Positions 24,452 through 32,341 of a stretch of 64,000 nucleotides of DNA are shown here, in pieces. Each line of letters begins with the position of its first letter. Position 1 is the first letter of the stretch. The notes below the pieces were generated by a model that saw only the letters and a program-made list of their open reading frames with translations, was not told the DNA's origin and made no database searches. The position numbers and the translations under genes were made by a program. Origin of the DNA: Caproicibacter fermentans (GTDB lineage Bacteria; Bacillota; Clostridia; Oscillospirales; Acutalibacteraceae). The stretch spans positions 111,619 through 175,618 of the forward strand of contig NZ_VWXL01000058.1 in the NCBI RefSeq assembly GCF_009746625.1, read 5' to 3'.

Positions 24452-26362
24452 ATGATAAATAAAAGGGATGGGTTCAAGAAACTGATTCCACAGATCATGA
24501 TTGACGCGGTATGTATTTTTTTCAGCTATTGGATTGCTTTTGTCCTTCGTTTTGTCGACGAGGGTGGAATTCCGTTCTTCTATGTCGATTCCTTCCGCCT
24601 CTGCATTCCGTGGATGACGCTAATCTGTCTTGCGGTTTTCGCGCTTTTTCGCTTTTACAGTACAATGTGGCAATTTGCCAGCTTGGACGAGCTGCTGCAG
24701 ATTTTCTTCGGAACCACGGCGGCCTGTCTGCTCATTACGATTCTGGGCTATGTCTTGTTTCCTCATCTTATCAAGGATTCCTACGGCTATTCCATTCAGC
24801 GCTTTCCGATAACCGTGTATGTGATGGGATGGGTATTGACCCTGTTTTTTATCGGTGCGTCCCGCTTTGGATTCCGGTTGGCGCACAGAAGGAAAAAGAA
24901 AGTCCTTCGCGGCGATTCCGGCCTGTTCAGCAGGGTCATGGTGATCGGCGCGGGGGAAATGGGCTCCATGATCATCAAGGATCTGAAATCTTCGCCCCAG
25001 TCCCAGGGAACGCCCGTCATCGCGGTTGACGACGATAAAAAGAAGCGCGGTACCCGCATTAACGGCGTCAAAGTCGCCGGTGGAAGAGAGAGCATTCAAA
25101 AGCTGGTTGACCGCTACCGGGTCGATCAGATTATTTTGGCAATCGCGACCGCTTCCAACAGGGACAAGCATGAAATTTTGAGAATCTGCGCGGCAACGGG
25201 CTGCAAGCTGAAGACGGTGCCCGCGCTTTATGAAATTTTGGAAGGCAACGCGGATCCGCATAAGGTCCGGGACGTGAATATCGTCGATCTTCTGGGCAGG
25301 GATGAAATTAACCTGGATGTGGAAAAAATCAGCGGCTATCTGAAAAACAAAACGATTCTCGTTACAGGCGGAGGCGGCTCCATCGGAAGCGAGCTATGCC
25401 GTCAGATCGCGATTTTCCATCCAAAGAGACTGATTGTTTTCGATATTTATGAAAATAACGCTTATGAGCTGCAAAACGAGCTGCACCGCCGGTATCCAAA
25501 GCTCGATATGGATGTGGTGATCGGTTCGGTGCGTGACAAAAACCGCCTCCGCGGCGTATTCGACGCGTTCCGGCCCGATGTCGTTTTTCACGCGGCGGCC
25601 CACAAGCATGTTCCGCTGATGGAACTGAGCCCGGGCGAAGCGGTAAAAAACAATGTGTTCGGAACGCTGAATGTTGCGCAGACCTGTGATGAGTTTCAGG
25701 TGAAGCGCATGGTTTTGATTTCAACGGATAAGGCGGTCAACCCGACGAATATCATGGGCGCGACCAAAAGAATCTGTGAACTGATCGTTCAGTATTTCAG
25801 CCGTCACAGCAAAACCGGTTTTGTAGCAGTGCGGTTCGGCAACGTTTTGGGCAGCAGCGGCAGCGTGATTCCTCTTTTTATGCGCCAGATTGAGGAAGGC
25901 GGGCCCGTTACGGTGACGGATCCTGAGATTGTCCGATTCTTTATGACAATCCCCGAAGCCGCGCGCCTTGTGATTCAAGCGGGCGGTATGGCCAAGGGCG
26001 GTGAAATCTTTGTTCTGGACATGGGGCAGCCGGTCAAAATCGCGGATCTGGCGAGGAATCTGATCCGCCTTTCCGGATTAAGACCGGATGAAGACATCAA
26101 AATACAGTATACGGGGCTGCGGCCGGGTGAAAAGCTGTACGAAGAGCTTTTGCTTGACTGCGAAGGCGGATGTCAGAAAACATCTCACGAATTGATTTAC
26201 ATTGGGTCACCGATCCCGTTTGACGAAAATACTTTTCTGTCACAGTTGGAAAACCTTCGAAAGGTTGCCGGCGTCAATAACCCCAAAATGCTTGAGCTGG
26301 TACATGAGCTGGTTCCAACTTACTCGGGACATGCTGAGAAAACGGACCTTCTTGCAAAGTAG
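24452..26362 (+). CDS. Membrane-anchored nucleotide-sugar 4,6-dehydratase (CapD/WbpM/PglF type)
   Basis: 636-aa protein. Four N-terminal membrane helices (about residues 12-145), a first Rossmann-like CoA-binding-type domain (VMVIGAGEMGSMIIKDL), then the SDR catalytic domain with NAD site LVTGGGGSIGSELCRQI near residue 310. The active-site block LISTDKAVNPTNIMGATKR shows the Thr-Asp-Lys and Met variant of UDP-GlcNAc 4,6-dehydratases rather than Tyr-x3-Lys with Tyr. It makes UDP-4-keto-6-deoxy-hexosamine for surface glycans. ATG 24452 is preferred to TTG 24449; GGAG lies seven bases before. An extended -10 (TGCTATACT, ending 24416) is the likely promoter. No other surface-glycan genes are adjacent. 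Confidence 0.92.
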   Translation: MINKRDGFKKLIPQIMIDAVCIFFSYWIAFVLRFVDEGGIPFFYVDSFRLCIPWMTLICLAVFALFRFYSTMWQFASLDELLQIFFGTTAACLLITILGYVLFPHLIKDSYGYSIQRFPITVYVMGWVLTLFFIGASRFGFRLAHRRKKKVLRGDSGLFSRVMVIGAGEMGSMIIKDLKSSPQSQGTPVIAVDDDKKKRGTRINGVKVAGGRESIQKLVDRYRVDQIILAIATASNRDKHEILRICAATGCKLKTVPALYEILEGNADPHKVRDVNIVDLLGRDEINLDVEKISGYLKNKTILVTGGGGSIGSELCRQIAIFHPKRLIVFDIYENNAYELQNELHRRYPKLDMDVVIGSVRDKNRLRGVFDAFRPDVVFHAAAHKHVPLMELSPGEAVKNNVFGTLNVAQTCDEFQVKRMVLISTDKAVNPTNIMGATKRICELIVQYFSRHSKTGFVAVRFGNVLGSSGSVIPLFMRQIEEGGPVTVTDPEIVRFFMTIPEAARLVIQAGGMAKGGEIFVLDMGQPVKIADLARNLIRLSGLRPDEDIKIQYTGLRPGEKLYEELLLDCEGGCQKTSHELIYIGSPIPFDENTFLSQLENLRKVAGVNNPKMLELVHELVPTYSGHAEKTDLLAK

Positions 26363-26385
26363 AGAAAGACATTTTTTTAGCGGAC

Positions 26386-26414
26386 TGGACGGTTGTCTTA
26401 AATTCTGGTACAAT
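26386..26414 (+). promoter_or_regulatory. Promoter of the NYN-domain gene
   Basis: TGGACG (26386-26391), 17-bp spacer, TACAAT (26409-26414), about 60 bp before the start codon. Confidence 0.55.
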
Positions 26415-26472
26415 GGAACTGGAAGGAATAGCCTTTCTCCATTGGGGAAGAATTATATATTGAGGTGCGTAT

Positions 26473-27237
26473 ATGGCTGATGAAAAACGGTTTGCCGTTC
26501 TGATCGACGCTGATAATGTTTCTGAGAAATATGTTAAATTTATACTGGATGAAATATCAAACGATGGAATCGCGACAATTAAGCGGATTTACGGGGACTG
26601 GACCAAGCCTACCATGAGCTCCTGGAAAAACGTTTTGCTGGATAATTCCATTACTCCAATTCAGCAGTATGGGTATACGACGGGCAAAAACGCGACGGAT
26701 TCCGCAATGATTATCGACGCGATGGATATATTATACGCGGGTAACATTGAAGGCTTTTCCATCGTTTCCAGCGACAGCGATTTCACCCGTCTTGCATCCA
26801 GGTTAAGAGAGTCCGGGATGTATGTGGTCGGCATGGGTGAAAAGAAGACGCCAAACGCTTTTATTGCCGCATGCAACAAGTTTAAATATCTGGAAATTCT
26901 GGCACAGACTCCGATTCTTACGGATGATCAGCCGTCGGAGGCTGCGGTCGAACAGGTCAGCGGTCTGGATCACACGTCGTTGAACGAAGTCCGCAATACC
27001 ATACGGACGATCGTGGATGAAACATCGGATGACGATGGATGGGCGGCCCTCGGGGATGTGGGGAACATTCTGAATAAGCGTTACCCGGACTTTGATGTAC
27101 GAAACTACGGATTTAAAAAACTGACTCCGTTTATCAATTCCCTGAAAGTGTTTGAGATACGCTGCAGCCGCAGCAAGGACGGGCATGTTCGTCTGATTTT
27201 TGTCCGCGAAAAGGGACGGCGCGGTTCAAAGTCTTAA
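26473..27237 (+). CDS. NYN-domain putative ribonuclease with C-terminal OST-HTH domain
   Basis: 254-aa cytoplasmic protein. N-terminal NYN (PIN-like) domain: VLIDADNVSEKYVKFILDEI, KNATDSAMIIDAMDILY and FSIVSSDSDFTRLASRLRE carry the conserved acidic residues (Asp near 12, 78, 84, 104) expected to bind metal. The C-terminal part (about 175-245, WAALGDVGNILNKRYPDFD, YGFKKLTPFINSL) is a LOTUS/OST-HTH RNA-binding domain. This LabA-like architecture suggests RNA cleavage or turnover. Target unknown. AGGTG precedes ATG 26473. Confidence 0.9.
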   Translation: MADEKRFAVLIDADNVSEKYVKFILDEISNDGIATIKRIYGDWTKPTMSSWKNVLLDNSITPIQQYGYTTGKNATDSAMIIDAMDILYAGNIEGFSIVSSDSDFTRLASRLRESGMYVVGMGEKKTPNAFIAACNKFKYLEILAQTPILTDDQPSEAAVEQVSGLDHTSLNEVRNTIRTIVDETSDDDGWAALGDVGNILNKRYPDFDVRNYGFKKLTPFINSLKVFEIRCSRSKDGHVRLIFVREKGRRGSKS

Positions 27238-27249
27238 AAAAAGAACATG

Positions 27250-27290
27250 CAACGGGAAAGGCCTTTCAAAAGACTTTTCCCGTTGTTTTT
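27250..27290. terminator. Intrinsic terminator between convergent genes
   Basis: CAACGGGAAA (27250-27259) and TTTCCCGTTG (27276-27285), followed by TTTTT. Ends the NYN transcript; on the minus strand it also lies after the glycan cluster. Confidence 0.85.
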
Positions 27291-27300
27291 TGAAGAATCC

Positions 27301-28344
27301 TCAGGACGGAATCGCCGTAAGATTTTCATCGGTCAGCTTTTCTCTTTTTGCCGTAAGCGCGGAGATCATCCAGCAGACAATGCTCTCCGCTCCTTCGTTC
27401 CGGTTTATTCCGATTTTGGTCAGTCCGTCGCGGCAGCCGCCGGTTTCCCGGTCAATTAGCGATTTTTTCAGTGAATTGTCGCCTAAATACCAGCGATAGC
27501 ATCGTAGTGCGGACTCACGGTACCCGGGTTCACCGGTTAGGCGATACGCGGCAAGGCAGGCGAGCATGGTGCAGCAGGCCTCCACGGGCTGCTCATCAAA
27601 TTCGGCGGGAGAGCCGCCTCTTTGATACCATCCTTTGCACCCGATCGGATGAAAGATTCCATCTTTTATGGTCGCTGAAAGCAGAAAGTCGAGACTTTCG
27701 AGCGCAACGCTTGCGGCTTTTTTCAGATGAGCCTTTTCGTTGGCGCATAACAGCGAAAGCGGGAGTATCCCGCTGCAATACGTCATCTGATCTTCAAACC
27801 ATCGCCAATCCTCTCTGCGGCTCTGCGCATATGTATCGACGATGGATTCGCACAGCGCTTCTGCTCCGGGAAGTCCGGCTGGCTCACCCCACAGCAGCAG
27901 GCCCGTCAGCGCATAGGCTTTTCCTTTCAAATACGAAAGGCTGGAACAGCTTCGATACGTTTTTAAGAGCAGCTTTTGTGAGGCCTGTAAAATGGAAGAC
28001 GGGAGGTCCTTGCGGCCGGCGGTGAACCCCAACGAACAGATACAGCGCCCAAAGGAATCTTCTGAACCGCGTTTTTCCAGAAACCTTCGGTCATAGCCCA
28101 TAAAGTTTCGGAACCAGCCTCTTTTTTGCGCAAACAATAAAAAGGAAGTATAGCGGTAAAGAAGGTCTTCATATTTCTTTTCAGGGGACAGCTCGTACAG
28201 CAGGTCCGCCATAATCAAAGCCCGTGCGTTGTCGTCCAGCGTGTAGCCTTCCGTTGGGTCCGGCACACCAGAAACGGCATGCTGAAGCATGCCGGTATCG
28301 TCGGTGATGCGAAAAACATACCTGTCGTCGATCAGTTCATTCAT
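27301..28344 (-). CDS. Alpha/alpha-toroid-like protein of the glycan cluster, unknown function
   Basis: 347-aa protein starting MNELIDDRYVFRITDDTGML. It has repeated helical pairs and aromatic/acidic motifs (EGYTLDDNARALIMADLLYE, SEDSFGRCICSLGFTAG, WFEDQMTYCSGILPLSLL, FHPIGCKGWYQRGG, EFDEQPVEACCTML) like the (alpha/alpha)6 barrels of glycoside-active enzymes. Proteins of this type are often annotated as 'glycosyltransferase' because they accompany GT4 genes. ATG 28344 overlaps the GT4 stop as ATGA, with AGAGGAAAGGA upstream; a longer frame would overlap GT4 more. Translationally coupled to GT4, so it probably acts on the same glycan. Activity is not known to me. Confidence 0.75.
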   Translation of the reverse strand: MNELIDDRYVFRITDDTGMLQHAVSGVPDPTEGYTLDDNARALIMADLLYELSPEKKYEDLLYRYTSFLLFAQKRGWFRNFMGYDRRFLEKRGSEDSFGRCICSLGFTAGRKDLPSSILQASQKLLLKTYRSCSSLSYLKGKAYALTGLLLWGEPAGLPGAEALCESIVDTYAQSRREDWRWFEDQMTYCSGILPLSLLCANEKAHLKKAASVALESLDFLLSATIKDGIFHPIGCKGWYQRGGSPAEFDEQPVEACCTMLACLAAYRLTGEPGYRESALRCYRWYLGDNSLKKSLIDRETGGCRDGLTKIGINRNEGAESIVCWMISALTAKREKLTDENLTAIPS

Positions 28345-29504
28345 GCCGGTGGTTCCTTTCCTCTCTGAAGTTCCGCTTGAAAGAGATGCAAATAATGAAG
28401 AGATACCTCTCCCCAATACATGGTTTTACCAAGTTCCTGTGTTCGTCTTTCCATTTCTTCCTGCTGTTCCGGGTGTGTCATAACTTCTTCAATCCGTTCT
28501 GCAAGTGTCGCGGGGCTGCGGAAGTCAGCCAGAAGGCCCCTTCCGTCTTTCAGCATTTCTTCGGCGTACAGGTAAGGAGTGGAAATGATTACTCTGCCGT
28601 ATCCCGCCGCATAGGCGAGAGTTCCGCTGACAGCCTGATCCTTGCCAAGGTACGGCGTCATATACACATCGGATAATTGAAGATACCGGATGATTTCTTC
28701 TATTTTTAAATAGCGGTTTACAAAACGGACTTTTTCTTCAAGACCGAAATTCTTTACGGTGCGTTCCAGCTTCTCGCGGTATTTTTCACCGTCTTTTCGT
28801 TTTACGACGGGATGTGTCTGGCCTAGAATAAAATATAGAATATCCGGATGCTTTTTGGCCACTCTCGCGATTGCTTCTATCCCGTACTCCAATCCTTTTC
28901 CCGGACTGATGAGTCCAAAGGTGCTGACAATAAAGCGACCGGTCAGACCCAGCTCTTTTTTCAAAGTATCCCGTTCGGTTGAGGGATATTCGGGAACCCC
29001 GTGGTGAACCACTTCTATTTTTGTTCTCTCGATTCCATAAGTGTTTTGCAGAATATCCACGGTGTTGCTTGCCATGGTTATGATCTTTCGGCTTTTGGCA
29101 GCCAGAGTACTCATGATTTCTTTCTGCGATTCTGCCGGATTCGGCAGGACCGTATGGAGTGTGACAAAGTAGGGGATTTTCAGCCTGCTGGTCAAATTCA
29201 AAAGAAATTTTCCCCATTTTCCCCCGAAAATCCCGTACTCATGCTCAACCATTAAAAGATCAAAGCCGGAGCTGTTGATTTTTTCCGCGGCTTCGGCATA
29301 TGCTTCTTCATTTTGCTGTTCAATTGTAAATTTGACTCTGGGAGGATAGGAATACTCCGAATCGCTGACCGCGGCGACCGATGTGTCTACCTGCCCGGTC
29401 TTTTCAAGTTCGCAGATCAAATCCTGTGTGAAGGTTGCAATTCCGCAGGCGCGCGGAGGATAGGTGCTTAAAAACAGGATTTTGATTTTTTTATCTTGAC
29501 TCAA
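28341..29504 (-). CDS. GT4-family glycosyltransferase
   Basis: 387-aa GT-B fold transferase. N-terminus ILFLSTYPPRACGIATFTQD is typical of GT4; C-terminal nucleotide-sugar domain has VSTFGLISPGKGLEYGIEAI, PYLGKDQAVSGTLAYAAGYG and VIISTPYLYAEEML. TTG 29504 is chosen because GAAAGGA is ten bases upstream and because longer frames run deep into the nucleotidyltransferase gene. It lies between that gene and the toroid-like gene. With the neighbouring pyrophosphorylase it likely uses GDP-mannose or a similar donor; this is inference. Confidence 0.88.
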   Translation of the reverse strand: MSQDKKIKILFLSTYPPRACGIATFTQDLICELEKTGQVDTSVAAVSDSEYSYPPRVKFTIEQQNEEAYAEAAEKINSSGFDLLMVEHEYGIFGGKWGKFLLNLTSRLKIPYFVTLHTVLPNPAESQKEIMSTLAAKSRKIITMASNTVDILQNTYGIERTKIEVVHHGVPEYPSTERDTLKKELGLTGRFIVSTFGLISPGKGLEYGIEAIARVAKKHPDILYFILGQTHPVVKRKDGEKYREKLERTVKNFGLEEKVRFVNRYLKIEEIIRYLQLSDVYMTPYLGKDQAVSGTLAYAAGYGRVIISTPYLYAEEMLKDGRGLLADFRSPATLAERIEEVMTHPEQQEEMERRTQELGKTMYWGEVSLHYLHLFQAELQRGKEPPA

Positions 29505-29536
29505 TTTGTGACAATCCTTTCTTCCATAAGTGCTGA

Positions 29537-30577
29537 TTATATGACCAGATGCCGTTTGCTTTCCTGGGAGTAGATGGTATTTGCGCACTGAATACCGCTT
29601 CCGATTCTGCACCCCGCGGTAACAACGGATTTGGTGATGCTTACCCCGCTGCCGACCGAAACGTTGTTCCAAAGAATACTGTCGCTGATGACGCACCCCC
29701 TTCCGCTTTCAAACCCGCTGCCGACAACGACATTCGGCCCGACAGTAACATTGGCTCCTATCCGGACATCGTCACCAAACCATACGGGTCCGATGACCCT
29801 CGCGGTGTCGTGAATCTGAATTCTCTCCAGACCGTAGATGCGATTCGTCAGAAAATTGTTCTCCGGTATTTTACACAGCCCGCTGAAAATATCGGCGTGG
29901 ACACGCATGTATTTTTCAGGCGTTCCGATGTCGATCCAGTAGGTGCCGCCGCGGTAGACCGCGATTTTATACCCATTCTGTAAAAGAGCCGGGAACGTTT
30001 CCTTTTCAACGGAAACAACCCGGTTAGAGGGAATCAGGTCCAGTACCTTCGGATTGAAAACGTAAACACCGGCATTGATAAAATCGGATTTTTCTTCCCC
30101 CGGTTTCGGCTTTTCGGTAAATGTGGTTGCAAAGCCGAATTCGTCATATTCAATCACGCCGTAACTGGAAGGGTTTTGAACCCGTGTGGCCGCAATGGTG
30201 ACATCCGCACGTTTCTTTTTGTGAAACGCGACCATGTCGTTCAAATCTATATTGCTGACAATATCGGAGTTGAAAATGATAAATGTGTCGTTAAAATAGT
30301 CGGCGCAGTTTTTGATCGCGCCGCCGGTCCCCAAGGGAATATCTTCACAGACATAATGAATGTTTACGCCAAATTCACTGCTGGAAAAATATTTTTCAAT
30401 ATCATCGGCCCGGTAGCCGGTGCTGAATACAACTTTATTTACGCCGCATTCTTTCAGCGCTTCAATACTGCGCTCCAGAAGCGGCCGGCCCATAACGGGG
30501 ACCATCGGTTTCGGAAGATGGTCCGTCAAAGGCCTGAGACGAGTCCCTTTTCCCCCTGCGAGAAAAAGTGCTTTCAT
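29537..30577 (-). CDS. Sugar-1-phosphate nucleotidyltransferase, probably mannose-1-P guanylyltransferase
   Basis: 346-aa enzyme. N-terminal pyrophosphorylase motif FLAGGKGTRLRPLTDHLPKP and later PLGTGGAIKNC, FIIFNSDIV, DFINAGVYVF and YWIDIGTPEKYMRVH. The C-terminal 100 aa form left-handed beta-helix hexapeptides (GPVWFGDDVRIGANVTVGPN). The pattern resembles eukaryote-type GDP-mannose pyrophosphorylase, but glucose-1-P nucleotidyltransferases are alike. Its neighbours, a GT4 and a GH130, make a mannose donor likely. GGGGGA precedes ATG 30577. Confidence 0.85.
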   Translation of the reverse strand: MKALFLAGGKGTRLRPLTDHLPKPMVPVMGRPLLERSIEALKECGVNKVVFSTGYRADDIEKYFSSSEFGVNIHYVCEDIPLGTGGAIKNCADYFNDTFIIFNSDIVSNIDLNDMVAFHKKKRADVTIAATRVQNPSSYGVIEYDEFGFATTFTEKPKPGEEKSDFINAGVYVFNPKVLDLIPSNRVVSVEKETFPALLQNGYKIAVYRGGTYWIDIGTPEKYMRVHADIFSGLCKIPENNFLTNRIYGLERIQIHDTARVIGPVWFGDDVRIGANVTVGPNVVVGSGFESGRGCVISDSILWNNVSVGSGVSITKSVVTAGCRIGSGIQCANTIYSQESKRHLVI

Positions 30578-30625
30578 ACGATTTCCCCCTTGTTTTATAA
30601 TCAGAATGATTGAGCTGCTTCGCTT

Positions 30626-31633
30626 TCATTGATCCTTCGGCGCCGGGCAGCTCTTTATATATTCCAGTAGATCGCTGACGGATGCGGTTGCCAGCGCGAT
30701 GCAGGTATCGGCTCCGCCATAGTACATTTTCACTTTTCCGGACGGTTTATCCAGTACCCACCCGCACGGGAAAACAACATCCCGTACATCGCCCTCGCGT
30801 TCATAGCTTTCCTCAGGCCCGAAAATCCATTCATCGCCGCGATGCAGTACTTTCCACGGGTTTTCAAGGTCAAGAAGAGCAAGCCCCAGCCGGTAGATGG
30901 AACCGGATGCGGTTCGCTTCACCCCATGGTACAGAATCAGCCAGCCTTCCGGCGTCTCCAGCGGCTGAGAGCATAGTCCGACTTTATTGGCATCCCACCA
31001 GCCGCCGCTTCTCGCATTGATCAAAATGCTGTGGTCGCCCCAGTATTTCAAATCGCTGGAACAGGAAACCCAGATGTGGGCGCCCGGCCCGAGGCGAGCG
31101 ACGTTCCCAATGTGAGTTCCGATGGGCCGGTGGATTAGAATCCATTTGTTTTTAAATTTTTTGGGGAAGAGCGCGGCGTCCTTATCTTCAGGCGGCATAA
31201 TGGAACCCATTTTTTCAAAATTGACAAAATCCTTTGTCAGCGCCAGCGAGACTGTCGGGCCGGAGCGCGAAAACGAAGTATAAACCACAGCCCAGCGATT
31301 CAGTTCATCAATCCGCGAAATCCGCGGATCTTCAATACCCCATGCTTCTTCCGGGTAATCCGGATTTGCTTCCAGCGTGGGACATTTATCTATCTGCCAG
31401 TTGGTTACGCCGTCATCGCTTACGGCTTTTGTAAAATGAGAAAAGCCCCGCCGGTCTTCGACCCTCGCAAGAAGAAGTATTTTATCGTTAAAAACAGTTG
31501 CTGCCGGATTAAATACGCTGTTGACCGCGTACGGCCAGTCTTTTGCGGTCAGAATCGGATTGTTCGGGTAACGGAGAAACAATTCTTTATAGGTGTTATC
31601 GTTGCTTTTCAGCCTTGTTTCAAAATGTCTCAT
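30626..31633 (-). CDS. GH130-family beta-mannoside phosphorylase
   Basis: 335-aa five-bladed propeller enzyme of GH130 (former DUF377). Blade motifs: NPAATVFNDKILLLARVEDR, EAWGIEDPRISRIDELNRWA (the EDPR block carries the catalytic Asp), KDAALFPKKFKNKWILIHRP, LETPEGWLILYHGVKRTA and VRDVVFPCGWVLD. No signal peptide, so it acts in the cytoplasm. GH130 members split beta-mannosides with phosphate, giving mannose-1-phosphate, which is exactly what the next gene can use. The linkage cut (beta-1,2 or beta-1,4) cannot be told. First gene of the minus-strand cluster; GAGG lies six bases before ATG 31633. Confidence 0.9.
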   Translation of the reverse strand: MRHFETRLKSNDNTYKELFLRYPNNPILTAKDWPYAVNSVFNPAATVFNDKILLLARVEDRRGFSHFTKAVSDDGVTNWQIDKCPTLEANPDYPEEAWGIEDPRISRIDELNRWAVVYTSFSRSGPTVSLALTKDFVNFEKMGSIMPPEDKDAALFPKKFKNKWILIHRPIGTHIGNVARLGPGAHIWVSCSSDLKYWGDHSILINARSGGWWDANKVGLCSQPLETPEGWLILYHGVKRTASGSIYRLGLALLDLENPWKVLHRGDEWIFGPEESYEREGDVRDVVFPCGWVLDKPSGKVKMYYGGADTCIALATASVSDLLEYIKSCPAPKDQ

Positions 31634-31809
31634 GATGTGCCTCTTTCATGCTCTCTTGAGAGAAATAAAAAGTAAGCCGACCGTAATTGAAAAGCCGATG
31701 AAAGCGGCGGCCGGTAATGCAGGCTTTTGATTCAGACGTTTACATCCTTAATTAGTATTAATCCAAAGTAATAAATCATTCCTCAAAATTATAATTGTAT
31801 TAAACTAAA

Positions 31810-31852
31810 AAAACGGAAAACGCCTTCAGATTCTGAAGGCGTTTTCCGTTTT
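31810..31852 (-). terminator. Strong intrinsic terminator in the leader of the GH130 gene
   Basis: AAAACGGAAAACGCCTTCAG (31810-31829) and CTGAAGGCGTTTTCCGTTTT (31833-31852) form a perfect 20-bp stem with a 3-nt loop. On the minus strand it is followed by TTTTTTT (on the plus strand by TGTG). It lies 177 bp upstream of the GH130 start, where no minus-strand gene precedes it. It may end a small RNA or act as an attenuator. Confidence 0.75.
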
Positions 31853-32265
31853 GTGAAAAGAAGTATGTGTCCAAATGCTACTCTTGTAATCAATTTTAAG
31901 TGAAAATGATGGATCATTAATTCAACTTCCAAAACAACATTTTACAGGCTTTCCATAAAATTGTCAATATAAAACAAAAAATCTTTTTTAATTTTATGTT
32001 AAATTGTAAGATTCAATAATAATTTCCTTCTTTTTTTGTAATAATCATTTATTTTCTTATATTTTTAATAAATTATTTCAGTTGTGTTACATTGCAGAGA
32101 ATTTTTATGCTACATTGAAATTATAGCCCGCGAAAATGAATAAATCTGTTTTAATATTGCAGATGATGAAAGAAATAATGTATGAATTTCTTAATTTTTT
32201 TAATTTTGCTCTAGCTGACTATTGATTGAAAAGGTGGAACATGATAAAATGATTTCCAAGGATGC

Positions 32266-32301
32266 AGAAGGCGTTTGACAAAGATCCGTCAGGCGCCTTC
32301 T
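32266..32301 (+). repeat. Stem-loop in the 5' leader of the peptide ABC operon
   Basis: AGAAGGCGTTTGAC (32266-32279) and GTCAGGCGCCTTCT (32288-32301) pair over 14 positions, two of them G-U, with an 8-nt loop. It ends 40 nt before the start codon. No T-run follows, so it is more likely a leader structure than a terminator. Confidence 0.6.
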
Positions 32302-32341
32302 ACTCATAATCTATTATGAAAAATGTTGGGAGTGTTATGAA

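Larger units (their letters stand above)
31634..32341. other. Divergent intergenic region between GH130 and peptide ABC operons
   Basis: 708 bp, very AT-rich from 31860 to 32230. It has a strong hairpin with a T-run on the minus strand (31810-31852) and a second 14-bp stem-loop in the plus-strand leader (32266-32301). Promoters are not clear-cut. No open frame is supported. Confidence 0.55.

Noticed and set aside
29505..29696. 64-residue N-terminal extension of the GT4 protein
   Set aside because: It overlaps the end of the nucleotidyltransferase gene, has no GT4 similarity, and TTG 29504 has its own RBS and begins the conserved domain.
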